DNA of 6,255 bases from Devosia sp. (GTDB lineage: Bacteria; Pseudomonadota; Alphaproteobacteria; Rhizobiales; Devosiaceae): positions 1 to 6,255 of the forward strand of contig JAEUMC010000990.1 of assembly GCA_016793415.1 (NCBI GenBank), given 5' to 3'. This document shows positions 1 to 6,255 of the stretch, in pieces; positions within the stretch are counted from its first letter, which is position 1; each line of letters opens with the position of its first letter. The notes under the pieces are model-generated. The model was not told where the DNA came from and did not search any database. It worked only from the letters and a program-made list of their open reading frames with translations. The position numbers were made by a program, and so were the translations under genes.

Positions 1-247
1 ACTGGAACACCATGGCGACGCCACGCTCCAGCGGCAGCATCCCGGTGACGTCGCGCCCGTCGATGGCGATGCTGCCTTCGGTGATGTTTTCGAGTCCGGC
101 CAGCATGCGCAGCAAGGTCGACTTACCGCAGCCGGAAGGGCCGACAAACACCACGAACTCGCCGTGCTCAACATCGAGATCGACGGATTTGATGATCTCG
201 GCTTCGCCGAAATTCTTGCGGACGGACCGTAGCGTCAGGCCAGCCAT
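1..247 (-). CDS. Sugar ABC transporter ATP-binding protein (MalK/UgpC type), N-terminal fragment
   Basis: This is the nucleotide-binding subunit that would power the CUT1 sugar importer encoded by the two permease genes upstream; it acts as a dimer on the inner face of the membrane. Only the first 82 residues are in the window, and the frame is open at the left edge. The reading starts [14 protein letters not shown], has a textbook Walker A (GPSGCGKST, residues 36-44) followed by LLRMLAGLE, and reaches VFQ, whose Gln82 would be the Q-loop residue. The signature motif, Walker B and any C-terminal TOBE/MalK regulatory domain lie outside. The ATG is 2 bp after the stop of the preceding gene, with a GGAG Shine-Dalgarno at 258-255, seven bases upstream. 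This implies translational coupling as the fourth gene of the operon. Family assignment is certain; the exact transported sugar cannot be read from this fragment. Confidence 0.95.
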   Translation of the reverse strand, partial: MAGLTLRSVRKNFGEAEIIKSVDLDVEHGEFVVFVGPSGCGKSTLLRMLAGLENITEGSIAIDGRDVTGMLPLERGVAMVFQ

Positions 248-249
248 GC

Positions 250-2397
250 TCAGTCTCCGATCCGGCGAACGTTGAGGCCGAGCGCCGGCACGGTGCCGCC
301 TTCGATGAGGAAGCCGGCGCCACCCGAGCCGTAGGAGGTGTCGGTGGCCTCGACGATGTCGCGGCCGGCGATCCTGAGGCTGATCCGCTCGCCCACGGCG
401 CTGACCTCAAACAGCTGTCGGCTGTTCGCAGTGAAGGCGAACGGCACCGAGGCGAGGATATCGAGCTGATCGTCCCGACGGCGGACGATCGACGCCTTGC
501 CGTCATGCACGACGCCGGCATAGTAGCGACGGTGGCCGCGTGCCCGCACCACCAGCCCCACCATTTCATGCAGCTCGATCACCAGTTCGGAGGCGATGGC
601 ATAGTCGCTCCAGTCGCGCGTGCCGAAGGTGATCACGCCATTGCTGTCCGGATGCGACAGGGTGAAGGTGTTGTAGATGTCGGTCGCCCAGTGCTTGGCC
701 GACGACACGAACTGCTTGGTCCAGAATGTCGTGGTGTCCCAGGGGGTGAGCCGCGGCGTCAGCTCTTTCGAGGTGCCGAAACTCAGGTTTTCCGGAGCCC
801 CGGTCCAGTCGAGCGCCATGATGGCGATCCGGCCCGAGAGGCGATGCTCGGCCGAGAGCTCGAGGCCCAGCCGGTGGATCGGCCGCCCGCCGGTATCGGG
901 CACCTTGAAGGCGACCGGGTTGTCGCCTGCGTTGATCTCGAGCCACTCGCCATCGAGGCGGGCGAGCTGGTCGGTCTCGTCGAAGTAGTGGATGAAGAAG
1001 CGCACCGCCGGGTTGGTCGCCGCGAAACCGCGAATGGTGCCGGTGACGGTCTGGGTGGCGTAGAGCGTTGGGCTGGCAATCACCTCGAAATACGAGGTGT
1101 CCGATACGCCGCGCGGCTTGGGATCGATGAAGGTCGGCACCGAGACAGCACCGGTCACCCCCGCCGCCAGGCCTTCGAAGCTGAGCTCCAGCCCATTGGC
1201 TTCGCTCGAAGCGTTGAGGTTGCCGACCCGGGTGATCGCCTGGCGGCCCTGGTGCAGCGGGCAGCGCGCAAAGCCCTGCACCGAGCCCGGAAACTCGAAG
1301 GCGAAGCGGCTCGCCGGGGCGGTGTAGCTGTCGCCCCGCAGCTGTGCGGCGCTGCGCAGCACGCGGCGGGTCTCGATCACCGCATCGGTGACGCACTCGC
1401 CGCCATCGGCACCGACCACATACATCAGGTCCGCCACCGGCCCGCGGAAGTCGGGGCCGGTTTCGAGGCCGGCGAGACCGAGGCGGATGCCGTTGAGAGC
1501 CCCGAGGTTGCCGGCATTGCAATCGGTGTCCCAGCCCGAGGAGACGGCGATCTTCAGCCCTTTCTGGAAGTCGTCGCCGCCGAGCAGGAACGAGGCGATC
1601 AGCAGCGCATGGTTGGGCACCATCGGGCAGTTGCCCGGGTAGCGCTCATAACCGTGGTTGGCACCCAGCCAGTGCCGCACGGCGCGCCAATCGTCGCCTG
1701 CCCGCGCGCATTGCTCGCGCACATCGGCGATGACGCCATTGAGCTCGTTGCTCCGCGAGTACGTGAGACCCAGGTCGAGCAGCTTGTCGATATCGCGCTC
1801 GTCATAGGCGGCCGCCTGCATGGCGGCGAAGAGGCACGCTGCCTCGATCGCCACGCCATCATGGCTCACCGAGCCGGCGGCGCGGGCCATGGCTGCCGCC
1901 CGGTCCGGATCGGACGGGTTCGCCATTGCCCAGGTGTCGATGAAGATCTCGGCACCGATCTGCTCGGCCATGCCCTTGCCGTTCATGGCGATGGAACCAC
2001 TGGCCGGGGCGGCGATGCCGTGCTTGAGCCGGAGATAGGCTGTGTGTTCGGTCGAACGGCCGAGCCCGCCCCACCACAGCACCGTCTTGTCCTCGACGAT
2101 GTAGTTGAGCCAGGTGTCGCCGATCGCCTTGGCCGAGATGTCGGCAGGAAAGCCGTTATCCTCGAGCGCCCGATAGAACAGGAAGGTGCCCGAGATATCG
2201 TCGTCGGGGACGATCAACGGCCAGTTCACCCGGTGGTTCACGTAGTCCGCGACTTCGCCGAAGGTGTCGCGAATGGCCTCATAGGTCCAGCCTTCGACGG
2301 CACGGCCGAGATAGACGCCGATCAGCTTGCCGAGGACGCCGGCATAAGTCTTTTCGGCGACAGCGGTGAGCGGGGTGGGGGAGACACGGACGTTCAT
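250..2397 (-). CDS. ADP-ribosylglycohydrolase-fold protein with C-terminal lectin-like domains
   Basis: This 715-residue protein has an N-terminal ADP-ribosylglycohydrolase (DraG/ARH) fold domain at about residues 15-345. Its marks are the [14 protein letters not shown] start, PDDDISGTF (64-72), [15 protein letters not shown] (135-149), [10 protein letters not shown] (178-187) and [15 protein letters not shown] (287-301). Asp65-67, Asp290 and Asp292 are the likely metal ligands. Residues about 365-535 look like a beta-sandwich, and about 555-712 like a concanavalin/LamG-type domain ([26 protein letters not shown]). DraG and ARH proteins are usually about 300 residues, so the extra domains are notable. 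There is no signal peptide, so it should be cytoplasmic. The ATG follows AAAGGA (2409-2404) by six bases and lies 3 bp after the permease stop. Its place between permease and ATPase genes suggests it cleaves a glycosidic or N-ribosidic bond in the imported compound. That role is inferred, and protein de-ADP-ribosylation cannot be excluded. Confidence 0.85.
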   Translation of the reverse strand: MNVRVSPTPLTAVAEKTYAGVLGKLIGVYLGRAVEGWTYEAIRDTFGEVADYVNHRVNWPLIVPDDDISGTFLFYRALEDNGFPADISAKAIGDTWLNYIVEDKTVLWWGGLGRSTEHTAYLRLKHGIAAPASGSIAMNGKGMAEQIGAEIFIDTWAMANPSDPDRAAAMARAAGSVSHDGVAIEAACLFAAMQAAAYDERDIDKLLDLGLTYSRSNELNGVIADVREQCARAGDDWRAVRHWLGANHGYERYPGNCPMVPNHALLIASFLLGGDDFQKGLKIAVSSGWDTDCNAGNLGALNGIRLGLAGLETGPDFRGPVADLMYVVGADGGECVTDAVIETRRVLRSAAQLRGDSYTAPASRFAFEFPGSVQGFARCPLHQGRQAITRVGNLNASSEANGLELSFEGLAAGVTGAVSVPTFIDPKPRGVSDTSYFEVIASPTLYATQTVTGTIRGFAATNPAVRFFIHYFDETDQLARLDGEWLEINAGDNPVAFKVPDTGGRPIHRLGLELSAEHRLSGRIAIMALDWTGAPENLSFGTSKELTPRLTPWDTTTFWTKQFVSSAKHWATDIYNTFTLSHPDSNGVITFGTRDWSDYAIASELVIELHEMVGLVVRARGHRRYYAGVVHDGKASIVRRRDDQLDILASVPFAFTANSRQLFEVSAVGERISLRIAGRDIVEATDTSYGSGGAGFLIEGGTVPALGLNVRRIGD

Positions 2398-2400
2398 GGA

Positions 2401-3234
2401 CTATCCTTTGACGGCGCCGGAGGTCATGCCGGAGATGAAGAAGCGCTGCAGCAGCAGGAAGAAGACGATGATCGGCGCCACCAGGATGAAGGCGCCGGCC
2501 ATCAGCGCGCCCTGGTCGGTGGCGTAGGTGCCGTTCATCGACAGGTAGCCCAGCGTCATCGTGATGTTCGAGCGCCCCTTCTGGAACGTCGAGGTGATCA
2601 GGAACTCGTTCCATGAATTGAGGAACACGATGATCGCCACGGTGATCAGGCCCGGGCGCATCAGCGGCAGGATCACGTGGAGGAAGGTCTGGAACGGGTT
2701 GGCCCCGTCCATGAAGGCGGCGTCATCGACATCCTGCGGGATCGACAGCACATAGGCGCGCAACAGGAAGATCGAGATCGGCAGGTTGATGGCGGCGAGG
2801 ATCAGCGCGGTCGCGGCGAAATTCCCCACGATCCCCAGCTTGGCGTAGACGAAGTACAGGGGGAACAGGAACAGCTGGATCGGCACCGTCGTCGCGCAGA
2901 GGAAGTAGATGGTGATCAGCTGCCAGCCGGGGATCTTGCGGCGGGCCAGGGCGAAGGCGGCGAGCGAGGCGCAGGCCAGCGTGATCAGCGTCGTGGTGCC
3001 GCTGAGCAGCAGCGAGTTGACGATGCCGATCGAGAACTTGCCGCCGTTCCAGGCCCGGACGAAGTTGTCGAGGCTGAGGCTCTCAGGCAGGCTAAGCGGG
3101 TTGGCGACGATCGCCGTATGCGGCTTGAAGGCATTGAGCGCCACCAGCCCCAGCGGCAGCAGCGCCACCAGCACCGCGCCGATCAGGAAGACGTTGGCGA
3201 GCGTACGGGAAACGGGGGATGCGCTGGTCTGCAT
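2401..3234 (-). CDS. Carbohydrate ABC transporter permease, MalG-type (CUT1)
   Basis: This is the second membrane subunit of a CUT1 sugar importer in the inner membrane. The 277 residues match the family length. About six hydrophobic segments are visible, at roughly residues 13-35, 70-96, 104-128, 138-160, 195-212 and 243-264. The cytoplasmic EAA coupling loop, which docks on the ATPase, reads DDAAFMDGA (170-178), followed by VILP at 187-190 and RPGL at 193-196. The C-terminus FISGMTSGAVKG is typical of MalG-like proteins. The ATG lies 1 bp after the stop of the upstream permease gene (TGA-C-ATG), with a GAGG Shine-Dalgarno at 3244-3241 six bases upstream, so translation is probably coupled. 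It forms the channel with the MalF-type partner. Substrate cannot be deduced from sequence alone. Confidence 0.95.
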   Translation of the reverse strand: MQTSASPVSRTLANVFLIGAVLVALLPLGLVALNAFKPHTAIVANPLSLPESLSLDNFVRAWNGGKFSIGIVNSLLLSGTTTLITLACASLAAFALARRKIPGWQLITIYFLCATTVPIQLFLFPLYFVYAKLGIVGNFAATALILAAINLPISIFLLRAYVLSIPQDVDDAAFMDGANPFQTFLHVILPLMRPGLITVAIIVFLNSWNEFLITSTFQKGRSNITMTLGYLSMNGTYATDQGALMAGAFILVAPIIVFFLLLQRFFISGMTSGAVKG

Positions 3235-3235
3235 G

Positions 3236-4105
3236 TCAGGCCTCGAGGCTGGCGCGGCTCATCCGCACATAGACGATCGATGCGATGAGCCCGAAGAAGC
3301 TCATCACCAGCGCCACCGCCGCGGCCTTGCCGACCTGGAAGCTGGTGAAGGCGAACTTGTAGGCATAGGTCGAGAGCATCTCGGTGGCGCGCGCCGGCCC
3401 GCCCTGGGTGATCAGGTAGATGTAGTCGAAGGTGAGGAACGAGAAGATCGTCACCAGCACCAGCATCAGCCCCAGGGTGGGGAGGATGTTCGGCAGCGTC
3501 ACGTTCCAGAACACCTGCCAGCCATTGGCGCCTTCTAGGAACGCCGCCTCGAGCTGTTCTTCCGGCGTCTGCCGCATGGCGGCAAAGAACACCACCGTGA
3601 GGTAGCCCCAGAAGTGCCAGATATCGACGCCGGCCACCGCATAGAGGGCGGTCGAGGGCTCGGTCAGCGGGCTCGATAGCGGGATGAAGTTCTTGGAAAC
3701 GAAGCCCAAGAGGCCCGAAACCGGCGACAGGATAATGTTCTGCCAGATCACCGCGTTGGCCACCGGCGCCAGCACGTAAGGCAGCAGAAAGATCACCTGG
3801 TAGACCGCACCCGACTTGCGCCGGCTCAGCAGCAGCGACGCCGCGACCAGGGCGATGGCCATCGGGATGGTCAAAAAGATCAGCGCCCACTGGATATTGT
3901 TGCTGATCGCGGCCCAGAACACGTTGTCGGCGAACAGCGCCTCGAAGTTGTCGAACCCGACGAAGGCGGGCGCCGACACGCCATCCCAGCGCGAGAACGA
4001 TGCGCCGAAGGTCAATAGCGCAGGCAGCAGCACGATGGCCACGCTGAGCAGCAGCGCCGGCACGACGAACAGCACGTGGTAGGCTCTCTGTGACAACGGC
4101 TTCAA
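3236..4105 (-). CDS. Carbohydrate ABC transporter permease, MalF/UgpA-type (CUT1)
   Basis: This is the first gene of the sugar-transport operon and encodes a 289-residue inner-membrane permease of the short MalF/UgpA kind, without the large periplasmic loop of E. coli MalF. Hydrophobic segments lie at about 10-32, 71-94, 103-124, 155-176, 206-228 and 261-281. Family marks are VIFLLPYVLAPVANAVIW (104-121), the EAA loop LEAAFLEGANGW (185-196) ending in TLP (203-205), and LITQGGPARATEML (231-244). The start codon is TTG at 4105. It is chosen because a strong GGAGGG Shine-Dalgarno sits nine bases upstream, no in-frame ATG or GTG occurs between the promoter and this point, and the resulting N-terminus (MKPLSQRAYHVLF) fits the family. 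The promoter and candidate operator just upstream should control this gene and the three after it. Confidence 0.94.
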   Translation of the reverse strand: MKPLSQRAYHVLFVVPALLLSVAIVLLPALLTFGASFSRWDGVSAPAFVGFDNFEALFADNVFWAAISNNIQWALIFLTIPMAIALVAASLLLSRRKSGAVYQVIFLLPYVLAPVANAVIWQNIILSPVSGLLGFVSKNFIPLSSPLTEPSTALYAVAGVDIWHFWGYLTVVFFAAMRQTPEEQLEAAFLEGANGWQVFWNVTLPNILPTLGLMLVLVTIFSFLTFDYIYLITQGGPARATEMLSTYAYKFAFTSFQVGKAAAVALVMSFFGLIASIVYVRMSRASLEA

Positions 4106-4114
4106 CGTCCCCGA

Positions 4115-4120
4115 CCCTCC
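4115..4120 (-). promoter_or_regulatory. Ribosome binding site that fixes the TTG start of the first permease
   Basis: On the minus strand the bases read GGAGGG, close to the full anti-Shine-Dalgarno complement. They end nine bases before TTG at 4105. This supports TTG as the true start over the next in-frame candidates, TTG at codon 4 and GTG at codon 11, which would lie too far from it. Confidence 0.75.
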
Positions 4121-4127
4121 GTTATCA

Positions 4128-4158
4128 ATTAGTGAAACGTTTAATGTGGCGATGTCAA
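4128..4158 (-). promoter_or_regulatory. Putative sigma-70 type promoter of the sugar ABC operon
   Basis: On the minus strand a perfect TTGACA -35 hexamer lies at 4158-4153. The best -10 match is ACTAAT at 4133-4128 (four of six), at a spacing of 19 bp, which is longer than ideal. The hexamer at 17-bp spacing (TCACTA) matches poorly. Transcription would begin near 4121, just before the Shine-Dalgarno, giving a very short leader. The -35 box is clear, the -10 is uncertain, and a weak -10 is compatible with an activated or repressed sugar promoter. The rest of the 195-bp intergenic stretch, up to the hemerythrin gene stop, shows no gene and no convincing intrinsic terminator. Confidence 0.55.
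4133..4144. promoter_or_regulatory. Candidate LacI-family operator
   Basis: The twelve bases TGAAACGTTTAA contain a perfect 8-bp inverted repeat, AAACGTTT, with a central CG and an additional matching T/A pair at the outer positions. This closely resembles the TGAAACGTTTCA type of site bound by LacI-family regulators of sugar operons (family knowledge). It falls in the spacer and touches the presumed -10, where a bound repressor would block RNA polymerase. A partial copy, CGTTTCA, occurs at 4268-4274 and could be an auxiliary half-site or chance. The regulator gene is not in the window. Confidence 0.6.
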
Positions 4159-4300
4159 GTGAGCTTCCTCGATCCTATTCCAGCCTGCGCGGCGGCTGCA
4201 GTGCTTTCCGCAGAACGGCAGGTTTTTCCTCGCTTTGCTCCGGGGATCGGCACAGACCGACGCCGTGCGTTTCACCAAGGCTGGCGAGGGGTGAGCCGCG

Positions 4301-4858
4301 CTAGAACAGCTCGAAATAGCCCAGCGCGTCGCCGATCGCTGCTTCCTCGTAGCCGAGGTGGCTGAGCAGCACGCGTTCCAGCGCCCGATAGATTTCGAGC
4401 GTATCGGCGAAACGGCTCGGGCCGGGCTCCAGCGCCAGTTCGCCCAGCGCATCGATCAACCGGACCAGCAGTTCATGCACCACCACGTGCTCGGCCCGCA
4501 GCCGGTCGGCAATCGCCTTGAAACCGGCGCCTTGCGCGGCGATGGCCGGGAACACCGCTTCGTCTTCGATCGAATGGTGCACGTTGACGATGTTGCAGTG
4601 CTGACCGCAGAGGTTCCCGAAGCGCCGATAGTTGGCGACCATGGCGAGGCTGGCGGCCTCGTCGGTTGCCGCTTTCGCCCCGACCTCGCCGGTCGCGGCG
4701 CGATCGATCAGCACCGCCAGCGTTTTCATGTTGCCGCGCAGGTGGTCGTGCACCTCCTTGAGATGCAGACCCGGGGCGCGTTGTGCCTCGGTCAGGCCTT
4801 CGAGCCTGATCGGCGGAGGTCGGGTGGCGTCGTCGAGAAATCCGATATCGAGCAGCAT
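4301..4858 (-). CDS. Hemerythrin-domain (HHE) protein
   Basis: This is a 185-residue protein with a hemerythrin-like four-helix fold, expected to hold a diiron centre that binds O2 or NO or senses iron or redox state in the cytoplasm. Candidate ligands occur in the expected order: His37 in KEVHDHL, His87 in GQHC, His94/His95 with Glu98 in VHHSIEDEAVFP, His124 and His128 in RAEHVVVHELL, and His167 with Glu171/Glu172 in HLGYEEAAIG. The cysteines at 84 and 88 flank one histidine. The start at ATG 4858 is the only ATG, GTG or TTG in frame near the end of the upstream gene. Its Shine-Dalgarno is weak, so translation may depend on coupling. The frame stays open upstream into the dehydrogenase gene, but that stretch is Arg/Gly-rich shadow sequence. 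The gene lies 56 bp after the FAD dehydrogenase and is probably co-transcribed. Its physiological role is unknown. Confidence 0.85.
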   Translation of the reverse strand: MLLDIGFLDDATRPPPIRLEGLTEAQRAPGLHLKEVHDHLRGNMKTLAVLIDRAATGEVGAKAATDEAASLAMVANYRRFGNLCGQHCNIVNVHHSIEDEAVFPAIAAQGAGFKAIADRLRAEHVVVHELLVRLIDALGELALEPGPSRFADTLEIYRALERVLLSHLGYEEAAIGDALGYFELF

Positions 4859-4914
4859 GTTCGCCAGATGGGACGCTCGGCCGGTCTCGTCAACAAGGCA
4901 CCTCGGAGTGACCG

Positions 4915-6255
4915 CTACAGCAGCTTGCCCGGGTTGAGGATGCCGTTGGGGTCGAGCGCCGCCTTGATCGCCTGCATCATCTCGAGCGCCACCGGGTCCT
5001 TCACCGCCCTGAGCAGGGCCGACTTCAGCTGACCGATGCCGTGCTCGGCCGAAACCGAGCCCCCGAGCTTGCGGACCACTTCGTAGACCGCCGCATTGGC
5101 ATCGGCCTCGCGCGCCATGAAGGCCTTGGGGTCGGCGCCGGCAGGCTGGCTGAAATTGAAGTGGATATTGCCGTCGCCCATGTGGCCGAACGGGCAGGGC
5201 CGTACCCCGGGGATCGCCCGTTCCACTGCGGCGCTGCCCTCGGCGATCAGTTGCGGCACGGCGCCGATCGGCACCGAGACATCGTGCTTGATCGAAGCGC
5301 CTTCCTTCGACTGCACTTCGCTCATCTGCTCGCGCGCCGCCCACATCAGCGTGCGGTCGGCTTCCGACTCGGCGACCACGGCATCGGCGACGAGGCCATT
5401 GCTGAGTGCTTCTTCGAGCGCCGCCTGCAACGCGCCGGGCGTCCCGCCCTTCATCCGGTTCACTTCGGCGAGCACATACCAGGGCGACAGGCTGGCCGTG
5501 GGATCGCGCGGCAACAGGCCGTATTTCAGCTGCAGATCGACCCCGAAACGGTTCATGAGCTCGAACGCGGTGAGCCGCGCGCCGGCGCGTTCGCGCAGCA
5601 GGTAGAACAGCTGCAATGCTACGCCGGGATCACCAACATTGATCAGTGCGGTTTCCTGCGCCTCCGGGATCGGGAACAGCTTGACCGTCGCCGCCGTGAT
5701 GAACCCGAGCGTCCCCTCGGCGCCGACCAAGAGGTCCTTGAGATCGTAGCCGGTATTGTCCTTTTTCAGCGCATTGAGCCCGTTGTAGAGCCGCCCATCG
5801 GCCAGCACCGCCTCGACGCCGAGCGTCAGCTCGCGCGCGTTGCCATAGGCTAGCACCTGCACGCCGCCGGCATTGGAGCTCAAGACGCCCCCGATCCGCG
5901 CCGAGCCCTGCGAGGCGAGCCAGAGCGGGAAGATGGCGCCTGCGGCTTCCGCCACCTTGTGCGCCTCCTCGAGGATCAGCCCGGCTTCCACCGTCATGTG
6001 ACCGGCGGCCGCGTTCACCTCGCGCACCCGGTTGAGGCGGGAAAGGTTGACGATCACTTCGTTGCCGCTGAGCGGCACCTGGCCGCCGACCAGGCCGGTA
6101 TTGCCGCTCTGCGGGATCAGCGGCACCCGGTGCTGGTTGGCCCAGCGGCAGATCGCCTGCAGCGCGCCGACGCTCCCCGGCAGCGCCACCGCCACCGCCG
6201 GCACATGGAAGCGCTTGCGCGGTTCGGTGAGGTAGCTCGTCATTTCCCGGATATC
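4915..6255 (-). CDS. FAD-linked 2-hydroxyacid dehydrogenase (GlcD / D-2-hydroxyglutarate / D-lactate dehydrogenase family), 5' partial
   Basis: This flavoenzyme oxidises a D-2-hydroxyacid to the 2-oxoacid and passes electrons to an acceptor other than O2. Numbering residues from ATG 6243, the FAD-binding PCMH/VAO domain shows PQSGNTGLVGGQ (44-55), SSNAGG (122-127) and KDNTGYDLKDLLVGAEGTLG (161-180). The C-terminal oxidase domain shows KHD (319-321), GHMGDGNIHFN (353-363), AEHGIG (399-404) and DPNGILNPGK (431-440). His354, His361, Glu400 and His401 correspond to the metal-ligand pattern of D-2-hydroxyglutarate dehydrogenases. Four more in-frame codons (DIRE) precede ATG 6243 up to the window edge. 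Relatives usually have 20-30 residues before the YLTEPR motif, so the real start is probably outside. Substrate choice among D-2-hydroxyglutarate, D-lactate and glycolate cannot be settled here. No frameshift or missing catalytic motif is seen. Confidence 0.92.
   Translation of the reverse strand, partial: DIREMTSYLTEPRKRFHVPAVAVALPGSVGALQAICRWANQHRVPLIPQSGNTGLVGGQVPLSGNEVIVNLSRLNRVREVNAAAGHMTVEAGLILEEAHKVAEAAGAIFPLWLASQGSARIGGVLSSNAGGVQVLAYGNARELTLGVEAVLADGRLYNGLNALKKDNTGYDLKDLLVGAEGTLGFITAATVKLFPIPEAQETALINVGDPGVALQLFYLLRERAGARLTAFELMNRFGVDLQLKYGLLPRDPTASLSPWYVLAEVNRMKGGTPGALQAALEEALSNGLVADAVVAESEADRTLMWAAREQMSEVQSKEGASIKHDVSVPIGAVPQLIAEGSAAVERAIPGVRPCPFGHMGDGNIHFNFSQPAGADPKAFMAREADANAAVYEVVRKLGGSVSAEHGIGQLKSALLRAVKDPVALEMMQAIKAALDPNGILNPGKLL

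Noticed and set aside
250..2397. The ADP-ribosylglycohydrolase as part of a toxin-antitoxin, DarT/DarG-like or nitrogenase-regulating (DraT/DraG) system
   Set aside because: No ADP-ribosyltransferase, macrodomain or nitrogenase gene is present. The surrounding genes are transporter subunits in a coupled operon, which favours a metabolic role.
505..2616. A 703-codon open frame on the plus strand, antisense to the ADP-ribosylglycohydrolase gene and into the permease gene
   Set aside because: Its product is rich in Gly, Arg, His, Asp and Glu without recognisable motifs, as expected for the antisense frame of a GC-rich gene. The opposite strand carries clear family motifs and ribosome binding sites, and the frame runs across a real gene boundary.
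4228..4289. Inverted repeat CCTCGC / GCGAGG in the intergenic region as a possible terminator for the hemerythrin transcript
   Set aside because: The stem is only 6 bp with a loop of about 50 bases. On the minus strand it is followed by an A-rich rather than a U-rich tract, so it does not look like an intrinsic terminator.
4090..4365. A 91-codon plus-strand frame over the intergenic region
   Set aside because: It overlaps the start of the permease gene, the promoter and the end of the hemerythrin gene. It has no ribosome binding site or recognisable domain and fits a chance open frame.
4859..5344. Upstream in-frame extension of the hemerythrin gene into the dehydrogenase gene, suggesting a 347-residue fusion
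   Set aside because: The extension is Arg/Gly/Gln-rich shadow of the dehydrogenase reading frame, which has intact motifs up to its own stop at 4915. The hemerythrin similarity begins only after ATG 4858.

Overview
The window is GC-rich and codes almost entirely on the minus strand. It looks like the chromosome of an alphaproteobacterium, probably of the Hyphomicrobiales (Devosia or Rhizobium-like). That assignment is an inference from base composition, from the type of sugar ABC operon and from protein style; no marker gene is present. All genes are read right to left, from high to low coordinates.

Right part (6255 to 4301): an FAD-linked 2-hydroxyacid dehydrogenase of the GlcD / D-2-hydroxyglutarate / D-lactate dehydrogenase family, whose N-terminus lies beyond the window edge. 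It is followed 56 bp downstream by a hemerythrin-domain protein with a full set of candidate diiron ligands. The two genes may be co-transcribed.

Middle (4300 to 4106): a 195-bp intergenic control region. On the minus strand it holds a perfect TTGACA -35 box and, in the spacer and overlapping the -10, a near-palindrome centred on AAACGTTT. This resembles operators of LacI-family sugar regulators. A strong Shine-Dalgarno precedes a TTG start codon.

Left part (4105 to 1): a tightly packed operon with 1, 3 and 2 bp between genes. The order is MalF-type permease, MalG-type permease, a 715-residue protein with an ADP-ribosylglycohydrolase-fold domain plus two C-terminal beta-sandwich (lectin-like) regions, and then the start of a MalK/UgpC-type ATPase cut by the window edge. 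The two permeases and the ATPase form a CUT1 carbohydrate importer. The substrate-binding protein is not in the window.

The most interesting element is the ADP-ribosylglycohydrolase-fold protein. It is locked between transporter genes, has no secretion signal and carries carbohydrate-binding-like domains. It is therefore more likely a cytoplasmic glycoside or N-glycoside hydrolase acting on the imported compound than a protein de-ADP-ribosylase. Its metal-site motifs also differ from the canonical DraG/ARH pattern.
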